NCBI GenBank assembly: GCA_041748075.1
Contig: JBGTDX010000176.1
Span: 1 to 16,838 of the forward strand
Origin: JBGSYJ01 sp041748075
GTDB lineage: Bacteria > Acidobacteriota > Thermoanaerobaculia > Gp7-AA8
DNA: 16,838 bases
Direction: 5' to 3'
Shown here one piece after another: positions 1 through 6,754 of this stretch (within the stretch, counting starts at the first letter, position 1; the number at the start of each line of letters is the position of its first letter). Below the pieces are notes generated by a model. The model was given only the letters and a program-made list of their open reading frames with translations. It was not told the origin of the DNA and made no database searches. Position numbers and translations under genes: made by a program.

Positions 1-179
1 CCGCCGCTGCAGCAAAGAAGCTGCCGAAGACACACACGGTGGATCATGAGGGCGTGAAGCACGCTCCGGGTTCCGACACCGCGGTCAAGAGCTGTGGAGC
101 GTGTCACGGCAAGGACCTGCGTGGCGGCAAAATGGCACCGAGCTCCTGTTTTGACTGCCACGAGAAGGTCTGGAAGTAA
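1..179 (+). CDS. Dihaem c-type cytochrome, C-terminal part (cut by window edge)
   Basis: This is the last 58 codons of a small periplasmic c-type cytochrome; the start lies before the window. The frame begins at base 3 with an Ala-rich linker and ends in TAA at 177-179. Two haem-binding motifs are visible, CGACH and CFDCH, and a conserved segment THTVDHEGVKHAPGS before them supplies histidines that could be distal haem ligands. It is very similar to the complete gene that follows (same haem spacing, same KDLRGGK and MAPSSCF segments), so the two are tandem paralogues. The likely role is low-potential electron transfer in the periplasm, as in small class III/c7-like cytochromes; the partner is unknown. 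Confidence is high for the family and low for the specific role. Confidence 0.8.
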   Translation, partial: AAAAKKLPKTHTVDHEGVKHAPGSDTAVKSCGACHGKDLRGGKMAPSSCFDCHEKVWK

Positions 180-311
180 GTCGCGCTTCAGCGTTCCTGA
201 TGTCGTAGCGCGTGCGCCACCTCCGCGTGTGCGCCGGGTTCTGTCACGTGGTTTCAGCTATCATGGACTCACGCCCGATAAATGATGAACCGCAATCGTC
301 AGGAGGCTTCG

Positions 312-617
312 ATGCGCCGCTACTCGCTGATTCCCGCACTACTACTCGTCTTCCTGTTCGCAGCGTTTCAGAAAGGGGAGGCGGTCTCCACCTCCACACC
401 CGACGTGACCACCGCACCTGTTGCGACGAAGCAACCAGCTGCGACGGCCGCGAAGGCGAAAATGCCGAAGACCCACAACGTCGACCATGACGGCGTAAAG
501 CACGCACCAGGCTCCGAAGACGCGGTCCAGAAATGCGGCTCCTGTCACGGCAAGGATCTCCGTGGCGGCAAGGTCGCGCCGAGCTCCTGCTTCGAGTGCC
601 ACGAGAAGAACTGGTAG
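312..617 (+). CDS. Small dihaem c-type cytochrome, periplasmic
   Basis: This is a 101-aa secreted cytochrome. The ATG at 312 is chosen over one at 282 because AGGAGG at 301-306 sits 5 nt before it and a signal peptide then starts at once (MRRYSL followed by a hydrophobic run to about residue 19). A low-complexity Ala/Thr/Lys linker (about 25-50) leads to the haem domain: CGSCH at 75-79 and CFECH at 93-97. His55, His59 and His64 in the segment before them are candidate distal ligands for bis-His haems. The C-terminus follows the second haem almost directly, so the whole functional domain is about 50 residues. It duplicates the partial gene before it. Its electron partner cannot be told from context. 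Confidence 0.85.
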   Translation: MRRYSLIPALLLVFLFAAFQKGEAVSTSTPDVTTAPVATKQPAATAAKAKMPKTHNVDHDGVKHAPGSEDAVQKCGSCHGKDLRGGKVAPSSCFECHEKNW

Positions 618-618
618 A

Positions 619-895
619 CGGACTGCGTGCAATCTCAACCGCGAGGGCAGCTGCGCTCGTCGTTTTGCCGACGGCCGCCCTTGCCCATGACCATCACGAG
701 GCCATGTCCGGCAGCCTCGATCTCGTCGGCCAGGACTGTCAGCGAGTCCGTCGATGGCAGCACGATCTCGTGGTGCTTTGCCTTTTCGTCGGGCGCGGTG
801 TCGAGGTCGAGGAGCTTTCGGAGTGCCGGGATGCCGAGCGCTTCGATTGGAGTCGGCTCGATACCGATTGCCGGTGACAGATTGTTGGCAAGCAC
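619..895 (-). pseudogene. Remnant of an ArsA-type ATPase (interdomain linker and second P-loop), frameshifted
   Basis: On the minus strand a reading frame gives a linker-like segment (GIPALRKLLDLD...) and then AGHGLVMVMGKGG, the usual approach to the second Walker A loop of two-domain ArsA ATPases. The frame is then lost through one extra C at about 674-676. Skipping that base restores GGVGKTTSAAALAVEIAR, a textbook P-loop and following helix. The restored frame runs only about a dozen codons further, into the end of the cytochrome gene at 617, so the rest of the domain is missing. The upstream end stops at the tRNA terminator with no start codon. It is therefore an internal fragment lacking both ends. 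ArsA proteins energise arsenite efflux or act in membrane-protein targeting (family knowledge). An ArsA/Get3-like origin is likely; another deviant-Walker ATPase is possible. Confidence 0.62.
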
Positions 896-923
896 AAAAA
901 AAGCTCTTCGTGGAAGAAGAGCT
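896..923 (-). terminator. Rho-independent terminator of tRNA-fMet
   Basis: Read on the minus strand, an 8-bp stem (AGCTCTTC paired with GAAGAGCT, loop TTCCAC) is followed by a run of seven T. It lies 19 bp after the tRNA 3' end, so it is the natural terminator of that single-gene transcript. Confidence 0.85.
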
Positions 924-941
924 AAGCGCAAGATTTTAAAT

Positions 942-1019
<78 letters not shown>

Positions 1020-1061
1020 ACAATTTGTTTTTGAGCAGCAGAAGCCGCCCTGGTTGAAGGC

Positions 1062-1077
1062 TCCCGTGACAACGGGA
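1062..1077. repeat. Short perfect palindrome upstream of tRNA-fMet
   Basis: TCCCGT at 1062-1067 pairs with ACGGGA at 1072-1077 around a 4-nt loop. There is no T-run on either strand, so it is not a standard terminator. It lies about 45 bp upstream of the tRNA 5' end; its function is unknown. Confidence 0.3.
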
Positions 1078-1165
1078 TCACCCTCCTCATCATTCCCGAA
1101 CTCCGAAGTCCGGCGAAGGAGCGCCATTATCTGAACGGAATGCTGCTGAGTCAAGGCCGCGGAAC

Positions 1166-1236
1166 GAAATTGAGAATTCAGAATTCAGAAAGGGGGACCG
1201 TGTGTTTCTGAATTCTGAATTCTGCATTCTCAATTC
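1166..1236. repeat. Heptad-repeat hairpin R1 (AT-rich type)
   Basis: The left arm (1166-1191) contains AATTGAG followed by AATTCAG units ending in AGAAA. The right arm (1205-1236) is its reverse complement but carries one extra 7-bp unit, with GCATTC in place of GAATTC. The 13-nt loop is G-rich. The spacer lies between tRNA-fMet and the divergently transcribed propeller gene. The two arms differing by exactly one 7-bp unit suggests growth by slippage. Confidence 0.85.
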
Positions 1237-1306
1237 TTCTCGGTCTCCGGCGCTACATTTGCACCAGGGCACGCCAACGGGCGACAATCGTGCGCTCTGA
1301 GGACCG

Positions 1307-2530
1307 ATGGCATTGCAACTTCGACCCACCCTGATTCTGTTGGCAGCGCTGCTTCCTGCGGCCTGGCCACTTTATGGCGACATGCTGCCCGGTTTCCGGG
1401 TTGAGAAACTCGCCGACACAGCGGGATTCGTCTCCTCGCTCGCGTTTGCTCAGGCCGGCACGCTTTACTACTCCACCACTGCGGGAGGCGTGTTCCGGCT
1501 CGATGGGACTACCAGTACTCTGGCCGCTGAGATTCCATCCGCCGACGACGGCAATGCGGCGCTCCTCGGGATCACGTTTCTGTCAAATCATGAGTTCATC
1601 TCCCACTATGTGCCGCCCGGGCTGACTGCCAACGTCATTTCTGCGTACAACCTGGCCACTGGCGAGGAGACCGAGCTCGCGCGGTTCCTCTGCGACGCGG
1701 GACGTCCCTGCTCCAGCGAACATCGCGGCGGCAACCCGGTGATCGGACCTGACGGATCGATCTTCGTCGGGATCGGCGACTATGGGGGTCCGACACTCGC
1801 ACAGAATCCGGATTCACCCGGTGGCAAAATCTGGCGAATCGCTCCCGATGGCGGGATCTCAATGTTCGCTCTCGGCTTCCGCAACCCTTTTGATCTCGCC
1901 GTTCATCCGACCAGCGGTGAGCTGATCGTGGCGGACAACGGGCCCGTTGCAGGAGACGAGATTCACATCATCCGCGAGGGCGATAACGCCGGGTGGCCCT
2001 TCACGGTCGGGAACGATCCACCCCTCGAGGGTGCCGTCAGCCCCGACTACACCTGGGACGAGACAATCGCCCCAACCGGCGTTTTCTATGTGCGGGGGCC
2101 GCTCCCGATGCAGGATGGGGGGCTCCTCGTCGCTTCGTTCGTCACGAGCGCGATCTATTACTTCCCCGACCTATCCATCCGGCCGCTCGACGATCCGCTC
2201 GTGCTCATCGAACGGGAGACCGGTTCGATCATCGATCTGGTGCAGAACGGCAACGGCGATATCTTTTTCGCCACGGCCTTCGGAATCTATCGTCTCCACC
2301 TGCCGATTCCTGGAGATGCGAACGGCAACGGCCGCATCGACAGTGACGACGGCAGGGCGCTTGCCAACGAGATTGTCGACGGCGATGGTATGCGCACGGC
2401 AGACGCAAGCCGTGGCGGATTCGCCGGCTCGTGGGGGGCTGATGCGAACCAGGACGGAGTCATCGACTCGCGCGACCTGGTCACCCTCGGCAAAATGCGC
2501 AACGGTAGGACCCGGCCCGCGAGGCGGTGA
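1307..2530 (+). CDS. Secreted PQQ sugar-dehydrogenase-like beta-propeller with C-terminal dockerin-like Ca2+ repeats
   Basis: This 407-aa exported protein has a signal peptide at residues 1-24. Residues 26-332 form a glucose/sorbosone dehydrogenase-type propeller. Visible family motifs are SEHRGGNPVIGPDG (137-150; His139 matches the catalytic His of soluble PQQ dehydrogenases), GIGD, GGKIWRIAPDG, LGFRNPFDLAVHP (Arg192 matches the conserved PQQ-site Arg) and GDEIHIIREGDNAGWP. Such enzymes oxidise aldose sugars with PQQ and pass electrons to the respiratory chain; activity here is inferred. Residues 337-400 add two EF-hand-like loops, DANGNGRIDSDDG and DANQDGVIDSRDL, in dockerin type I style. 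The ATG at 1307 has GAGGA 3 nt before it, a rather tight spacing, but fits the signal peptide. It appears monocistronic. A non-enzymatic sugar-binding propeller is the main alternative. Confidence 0.8.
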   Translation: MALQLRPTLILLAALLPAAWPLYGDMLPGFRVEKLADTAGFVSSLAFAQAGTLYYSTTAGGVFRLDGTTSTLAAEIPSADDGNAALLGITFLSNHEFISHYVPPGLTANVISAYNLATGEETELARFLCDAGRPCSSEHRGGNPVIGPDGSIFVGIGDYGGPTLAQNPDSPGGKIWRIAPDGGISMFALGFRNPFDLAVHPTSGELIVADNGPVAGDEIHIIREGDNAGWPFTVGNDPPLEGAVSPDYTWDETIAPTGVFYVRGPLPMQDGGLLVASFVTSAIYYFPDLSIRPLDDPLVLIERETGSIIDLVQNGNGDIFFATAFGIYRLHLPIPGDANGNGRIDSDDGRALANEIVDGDGMRTADASRGGFAGSWGADANQDGVIDSRDLVTLGKMRNGRTRPARR

Positions 2531-2566
2531 CGTCCTCCTTGTGAAACGCGCTCCGAAGTCCAGCCC

Positions 2567-2589
2567 ACCACACAGCCGGCACGTGTGGT
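2567..2589. other. Inverted repeat in the spacer between propeller and protease genes
   Basis: ACCACAC at 2567-2573 pairs with GTGTGGT at 2583-2589 with a 9-nt loop. It starts 37 bp after the propeller stop. A T-run (CTCTTTTT) follows only about 17 nt later, so a terminator role is uncertain. The rest of the 210-bp spacer shows no recognisable gene. Confidence 0.3.
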
Positions 2590-2740
2590 CGGTTCGAGCT
2601 AGCTGTCTCTTTTTCCGGACAGTCGTCTGCGTGATAGGGCGTTAATGCCTCAGCTTCTCTCCTGTTTTCAAATATTTACGAGGTGGTAGTCCGGGCACCG
2701 AGCGTGCAGTTGTGATGCCCGTACACACAAGGAGGAACGC

Positions 2741-4201
2741 ATGAACACGACACAGAGATCTGTCCGCCGAAGCGCCGCGGTCGTCATGGTGGTGGCGATG
2801 GTCTTCACCCCGCAGCTTCTTCAGGCACAGACCCAGGTCAAGTCGGGCTACAACATGTTCAGCCCCGAGCAGGACGTCGAGATCGGGCGCCAGTCCGCGG
2901 CTCAGGCTGACAGTCAGTTACCGATCGTGCGCAACAGCACGGTCAATAATTATGTCAATTCGATCGGCTCAAAGCTCGCCGCTCACGCTCCGGGACCACG
3001 CTTCAACTATCAGTTCCGCGTCGTCGACGCGTCGGATATCAACGCGTTCGCGCTGCCGGGCGGCTATATCTACATCAACCGGGGCATCATCGAGTCGGCA
3101 AAGAACGATGGAGAGGTCGCGGGAGTGCTTGCACACGAGATCGCTCACTCTGCCCTTCGGCACGGAACGCAGAACGCGACGAAAGCACAGATGACGCAGG
3201 CTGGTGTCGGAATTCTCGGGGCCATCCTGGGCGGAAAGGTCGGCGAGAACGCAGGTCAGGTCATCAACGTGCTCGGGGGATTCGGGTTGAACGCCCTTTT
3301 CCTCAAGTACAGCCGTGAGGCGGAGACTCAGGCTGATGTGATCGGAACGCAGATCATGACGCGCGCCGGCTACAACGCCGGGGATCAGGTCAACTTCTTC
3401 AGGACTCTCGAGAAGACCGACAACCGCAAGAAGGCGAACTTCATGCAGAGCCATCCGGCACCGCCGCAGCGGATTCAGAACATTGAAAAGGAAGCCCGAC
3501 TGATGGGTGTGACGCCGCGTGCGGGACAGGCAACCGCGGAGTTTGCACGTGTGCAGTCGACGCTCCGAGGCATGCCGGCAGCCCGAACAACGCAGCAGAT
3601 TGCACAGTCGCAGGCGCGTCAGCCCGCGAATACGAACACCCGCAGTCCGAACCCGCAGCAGGCCATCCGCGTCGCGGCTCCCTCGCGGCAGTTGCGGACC
3701 TACACCGACCGCTCGCGCCTCTACGCGGTGAGCTACCCGTCGAACTGGAAGGTCTATGACGGAAACGGTCACGCTGTGACGCTTGCTCCAGAGGGAGGCG
3801 TGGGGAATGTTGGTGGACAGACGGAGATCGTTTACGGCGCGATCGTGAATCACTATGAGCCGTTTGGTAACGTAAGAAGCAGGACGGGACGGTATACGAT
3901 GGAGCAGGCCACGGATGACCTGATCCAGCAGATCCGCAGGGGAAGTCCGTACCTGAGCGTGGTTCGCGGCTCCCAGAGCGAGTTCCGACTCGCGGGTGGA
4001 CGCGGGCTCGGTGCGACGCTCGCGGGTACCTCCCGGAATACCGGTCTTCGCGAGCGGGTCACCATCGTGACGCGTCAGCTCGCAGACGGCCACCTGATCT
4101 ACATGCTCTTCATCGTGCCTGAAGGCGATGCGGGCAACTACAGCCAGCTCCTTACAGCCATGGTGAACTCGCTGCAGGTGAGCGACACGGGACGGCATTG
4201 A
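2741..4201 (+). CDS. Secreted M48-family metalloprotease with PsbP/DcrB-like C-terminal domain
   Basis: This 486-aa protein begins at ATG 2741, with a strong AAGGAGG at 2729-2735 five nt before it. A signal peptide covers about residues 1-30 (cleavage near LLQAQ). Residues 40-255 are an M48 zinc peptidase of the BepA/LoiP type: NAFALPGGYIYINRG at 101-115, the zinc motif HEIAH at 132-136, and SREAETQAD at 191-199 with the likely third ligand Glu195, followed by SHPAPPQRI. Periplasmic relatives degrade or help assemble outer-membrane proteins (family knowledge). After a Gln/Asn/Arg-rich linker (about 270-325), residues 330-480 (starting YAVSYPSNWKVY) resemble a PsbP/DcrB-like lipoprotein domain. 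No TPR repeats are seen, unlike BepA. It probably ends at a hairpin about 50 bp downstream. Confidence 0.86.
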   Translation: MNTTQRSVRRSAAVVMVVAMVFTPQLLQAQTQVKSGYNMFSPEQDVEIGRQSAAQADSQLPIVRNSTVNNYVNSIGSKLAAHAPGPRFNYQFRVVDASDINAFALPGGYIYINRGIIESAKNDGEVAGVLAHEIAHSALRHGTQNATKAQMTQAGVGILGAILGGKVGENAGQVINVLGGFGLNALFLKYSREAETQADVIGTQIMTRAGYNAGDQVNFFRTLEKTDNRKKANFMQSHPAPPQRIQNIEKEARLMGVTPRAGQATAEFARVQSTLRGMPAARTTQQIAQSQARQPANTNTRSPNPQQAIRVAAPSRQLRTYTDRSRLYAVSYPSNWKVYDGNGHAVTLAPEGGVGNVGGQTEIVYGAIVNHYEPFGNVRSRTGRYTMEQATDDLIQQIRRGSPYLSVVRGSQSEFRLAGGRGLGATLAGTSRNTGLRERVTIVTRQLADGHLIYMLFIVPEGDAGNYSQLLTAMVNSLQVSDTGRH

Positions 4202-4203
4202 CG

Positions 4204-4420
4204 GAGTTCTGAGTTGTGAGTTCTGAGTTGTGAGTGGTTGTGGGTTGTGGGTTGTGGGCTCCCTCCCACCTTTTTCTAATCTGTGAGTTGTAAGTGGTGA
4301 GCGGTAGGGTGGGAACCCAGAACCCAGAACCGTGTGGGGGGCCGGGTGTGCAGAACCCACAACCGGGCGGGAGGGGGTAGGGGCGTGCAGAACTCAGAAC
4401 CGGGCGGGAGGGCGGAGGGG
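4204..4420. repeat. Heptad-repeat region R2 (GC-rich type)
   Basis: Just after the protease stop, four perfect 7-bp steps alternate GAGTTCT and GAGTTGT and drift into TGGGTTG units (4204-4258). Further on are the opposite strand forms: GAACCCAGAACCCAGAACC near 4314-4331, CAGAACCCACAACC near 4351-4364 and CAGAACTCAGAACC near 4388-4401, separated by G-rich tracts such as GGGCGGGAGGG. It is a degenerate array of the same 7-bp period as the AT-rich copies, with C/T and C/G changes. It fills almost all of the 274-bp spacer before the bacilliredoxin gene. Confidence 0.8.
4254..4275 (+). terminator. Possible terminator of the M48 protease gene
   Basis: GTGGG at 4254-4258 pairs with CCCAC at 4265-4269 over a 6-nt loop and is followed by C and TTTTT (4271-4275). 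The stem is short, but the T-run and the position 53 bp after the stop codon fit a terminator made from the edge of the repeat array. Confidence 0.4.
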
Positions 4421-4475
4421 GCATTTTTCTCGTATGATTTCCGTTTGCAGGACGAACCCGACGGAAGGAGATTCA

Positions 4476-4907
4476 ATGTACGACGAGAGAATTGTTGAGC
4501 CGATGCGGCAGGAGCTGACGCGGCTTGGAATCAAAGAGACCCGCACACCCGAAGAGGTGGACGCCGTCCTTGGCGACAGGAAGGGAACGGCTCTTGTGAT
4601 CGTGAATTCGGTCTGCGGTTGCGCGGCCGGCAACGCCCGTCCCGCGATCGAGCTCGCCGTCCAGCACGCAGTGCTTCCCGACGAGATGATCACTGTGTTC
4701 GCCGGAAACGACAAAGAGGCGACCAACCGTGCACGTTCGTACTTCGAGGGCTATCGCCCGTCATCGCCGTCGATCGCGTTGCTTCGCGACGGCGATGTAG
4801 TGAAGATGTTCGAGCGGCATCAGATCGAGGGGCGGCAGGCCCATGATATTGCCGCGGAACTGGTCGCAGCTTTCGATCAGCACTGCGCCCGCTCCGTAGC
4901 TCAGTAG
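4476..4907 (+). CDS. Bacilliredoxin, BrxA/BrxB (YphP/YqiW) family
   Basis: This 143-aa cytoplasmic thioredoxin-fold protein has the family's active-site CxC motif, NSVCGCAAGNARP, with Cys47 and Cys49. Conserved family segments follow (VFAGNDKEATNRAR, EGYRPSSPSIALLRDG, RHQIEGR). Bacilliredoxins remove bacillithiol from S-bacillithiolated proteins in Firmicutes; in other bacteria the thiol partner is less clear. The ATG at 4476 is chosen because AAGGAG (4465-4470) lies 5 nt before it; the longer upstream frame runs through repeat DNA and is not coding. A TATGAT hexamer at 4433-4438 could be a -10 box but no -35 is visible. The length is normal for the family. It converges on the lipoprotein gene, with 5 bp between the stops. 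Confidence 0.9.
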   Translation: MYDERIVEPMRQELTRLGIKETRTPEEVDAVLGDRKGTALVIVNSVCGCAAGNARPAIELAVQHAVLPDEMITVFAGNDKEATNRARSYFEGYRPSSPSIALLRDGDVVKMFERHQIEGRQAHDIAAELVAAFDQHCARSVAQ

Positions 4908-4912
4908 CCCTC

Positions 4913-5407
4913 TCAGCGCGTAACGCTGACCGTCGTCCGGGCGGGCGGGATCGCCTGACCCCGGTCGTTGACCGCATCGACGACCAGTTCCGCCTGGACA
5001 CCTCCGAAGAGCCGCTCATCCGGGACTTCCCGCGTAGGCGAAAAGCGGTACCGAAGCTCGCCGTTCGCGGGAACCTCAGTCGGATAGCCCCGAGTCCGGA
5101 TTTCAGCTGCATCCTGTGTGTCCGAATAGACGGGAATCGAACCGAACGCGGTGACGCGGATGGTGACCCGCTGGACTTGCACACTGGAGCCTCCGGTCTC
5201 CTGTACGACGACGTCGAAGGGAAAGGTCCACATCTCCCCCGATGTGCGCCGGGCGACGATCGGATTCGGAACGACTCGGACCGACAATGCGCCTACCGGG
5301 CGTACCTGCGTATCCTGGATGACGGTGTCCTGTGTGGTTCCGCACCCGGAGAGCGCGAGGATTGTGGCTCCCAGTGCGGCGAAGGCGAACGCGGTCGCGT
5401 TACGCAT
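4913..5407 (-). CDS. Small predicted lipoprotein of unknown function
   Basis: This 164-aa protein has a hydrophobic N-terminus and the lipobox LALSGC (Cys22), so it should be a lipoprotein. The mature part is beta-rich, with alternating hydrophobic strands (ALSVRVVPNPIVARR, FDVVVQETGGSSVQVQRVTIRVTAFG, AELVVDAVNDRGQ), suggesting one immunoglobulin-like or similar beta-sandwich domain. I do not recognise a family. It is the last gene of a minus-strand operon; its ATG overlaps the sodC stop (ATGCGTAA, 8-nt overlap), with a weak GAGG 5 nt before it, so translation is probably coupled. A periplasmic role linked to SodC or the YdjY-like protein is possible but unproven. Confidence 0.75.
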   Translation of the reverse strand: MRNATAFAFAALGATILALSGCGTTQDTVIQDTQVRPVGALSVRVVPNPIVARRTSGEMWTFPFDVVVQETGGSSVQVQRVTIRVTAFGSIPVYSDTQDAAEIRTRGYPTEVPANGELRYRFSPTREVPDERLFGGVQAELVVDAVNDRGQAIPPARTTVSVTR

Positions 5408-5921
5408 CGGACCTCACGACGCCGCAGGCGATTCGTGGTCCCGCGTCGCCCGCAGGCTGGGAGGTCAGGTCGTCGGTGCCACCATGGATGATGACGGCGC
5501 GACCGATGACGGAGGCAGGTCCGGGCGAAACGGTGATGGCACGCGTGGTGAACTCGTGGCGGACCAGGCCGCCGCTGGTTGCCAGGACATTACCGAAATC
5601 TCCGGAGTGATGCGGGGTGTTGCCGGGGGCACCGTGAGGATTGTTTCCGGCGTCGAAGTGGGGGCCGGCCGAGGTGGCGTCAGGAGCTGAGCAATCGCCG
5701 ATCTCGTGCACGTGAAAGCCACGATTGCCGGCCGGAACGCCTGTGGCATCGAGAGTGACGCGCACCGATCCGTCTGCAAGCTCAAAGAACCGCACCATCC
5801 CGCGGGCTGACGAGTTACTTCGCGGCTCGAGGACTGCCGACGCAGACGGCCCCATGTCCTGATGAGGTATGCAGCCGGACGTCAAGAGCAGGGCGCAGAG
5901 CAGCAGAGCGAGTTTCTTCAT
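5400..5921 (-). CDS. sodC: Cu/Zn superoxide dismutase, lipoprotein form
   Basis: This 173-aa protein has the lipobox LTSGC (Cys17), so it is probably membrane-anchored on the periplasmic side. It dismutates superoxide to peroxide and oxygen. All metal ligands can be placed: copper His70 and His72 (GFHVHEIGDC), bridging His88 and zinc His96, His105 and Asp108 (GPHFDAGNNPHG...HHSGDFGN), and copper His146 (IIHGG). Cys77 and Cys166 match the conserved disulfide, and Arg163 (GPRIACGVV) matches the active-site arginine that guides the substrate. It has a GGAGGAA ribosome site 5 nt before ATG 5921. The start overlaps the upstream gene stop (ATGA) and the stop overlaps the downstream start, so it is the middle gene of a tightly coupled operon. 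Confidence 0.94.
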   Translation of the reverse strand: MKKLALLLCALLLTSGCIPHQDMGPSASAVLEPRSNSSARGMVRFFELADGSVRVTLDATGVPAGNRGFHVHEIGDCSAPDATSAGPHFDAGNNPHGAPGNTPHHSGDFGNVLATSGGLVRHEFTTRAITVSPGPASVIGRAVIIHGGTDDLTSQPAGDAGPRIACGVVRSDA

Positions 5922-6619
5922 GGTTCCTCCGGTCGTGGTTTCAGAATGATGGTGACGTCAGTTCCTGCGCGGGGAAGGTTCTCTCGGATTGCGGTGTAGA
6001 TCACACCTTCGCGCGTGTAATCGCGGATCGTTTTGGTGCGATTTCCGATGGCGCCTCCGGGACAGGAGTAGAGACAGACGACGCATCCGGAGCGGAACTC
6101 CGCCTGATAGCGTTCGTTTCCTCCGAAGCGGAAGTCCAAGTGGGGCACGCGCCTGCCTTTCTCTGCAATCAAAGCGCCGAGTGGGACCGGCCTCGCCAGG
6201 CCCGGCCATGTGACGAGGACGTCGATGGGCGTGCCCTCGACGCGCTTGTCGGGTTCCGGGTTCGTCGGATCCGTCCGGGCGTTCCAGGTGTCGGGAGTGA
6301 GATTTTCACCAGCGCCGGCGCCCAGAGCGCGCAGTCCCTTGCGGATCGCGTGGTCATTCGCATGGCTCTGGAACAGGGCCCAGGTGGATGCGCGGCCTCC
6401 GCGCCAGACGATTGCATGGTGCCCTTTGACCCCGAGGGGGCGATTCATCGCGCCAGGCTGGACGGTTGCGGAGAAACGAATCTCACCTCGCTTCCTGTGG
6501 ACCTCGACACTTCGGTCGGGTGACTTACGGCCGTTCCCGTATGCGCGGAGGCCGAAAATCAGCAGCGCGATCAGAGCTGCCGAAACGAAGAGGATGATGC
6601 GGTGTCGTTTGTGGCGCAT
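5918..6619 (-). CDS. YdjY-like domain protein, membrane-anchored, with CxxCxxxC motif
   Basis: This is a 233-aa protein if started at ATG 6619; an in-frame TTG at 6649 would add 10 residues. Neither start has a clear ribosome site; ATG gives a normal positively charged signal-anchor (MRHKRHR then a hydrophobic run, residues 8-25). The exported part resembles the YdjY domain found in Planctomycetes and related bacteria: a beta-rich region with KGHHAIVWRGG, ALRALGAGAG and PIDVLVTWPG. It then has SGCVVCLYSCPGGAIGNRT, placing three cysteines at 179, 182 and 186, which could bind metal or form a disulfide. The function of YdjY domains is unknown. It is the first gene of the operon with sodC, overlapping it by 4 nt (ATGA). 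Confidence 0.65.
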   Translation of the reverse strand: MRHKRHRIILFVSAALIALLIFGLRAYGNGRKSPDRSVEVHRKRGEIRFSATVQPGAMNRPLGVKGHHAIVWRGGRASTWALFQSHANDHAIRKGLRALGAGAGENLTPDTWNARTDPTNPEPDKRVEGTPIDVLVTWPGLARPVPLGALIAEKGRRVPHLDFRFGGNERYQAEFRSGCVVCLYSCPGGAIGNRTKTIRDYTREGVIYTAIRENLPRAGTDVTIILKPRPEEP

Positions 6620-6664
6620 AGGGCTGGATTGTGCCGATGCAATGGGCAAGCCGAGACTGAAGAA

Positions 6665-6745
6665 TGACCAATTGAGAATTCAGAATTCAGAAAGTACCGC
6701 GCCGTAAGAATGCTCATTTCTGCATTCTGAATTCTCAATTAGTCA
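6665..6745. repeat. Heptad-repeat hairpin R3 (AT-rich type)
   Basis: The arms at 6665-6693 and 6717-6745 pair over 29 bp with only two mismatches. The core is AATTGAGAATTCAG..AGAAA against TTTCTG..CTCAATT, and outer TGAC/GTCA pairs are also kept. The loop is 23 nt. It lies between the YdjY-like operon start and the end of the flavoprotein gene, 10 bp after the latter's stop codon in its reading direction, and could act as a strong RNA hairpin at that mRNA's 3' end. Confidence 0.88.
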
Positions 6746-6754
6746 TCCTTCAGC

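Noticed and set aside
2969..4360. 463-codon frame antisense to the M48 protease gene
   Set aside because: It lies opposite a clear protease gene, is rich in Arg and His, has no recognisable domain and extends into repeat DNA. It is a by-product of high GC codon use.
4332..4475. N-terminal extension of the bacilliredoxin gene
   Set aside because: The frame runs through the GC-rich heptad repeats; the ATG at 4476 has a proper ribosome site and gives the normal family length.
4885..4910. Stretch resembling a tRNA 5' part (GTAGCTCAGTAG)
   Set aside because: It is inside the end of the bacilliredoxin gene, and no anticodon arm or T-loop follows.
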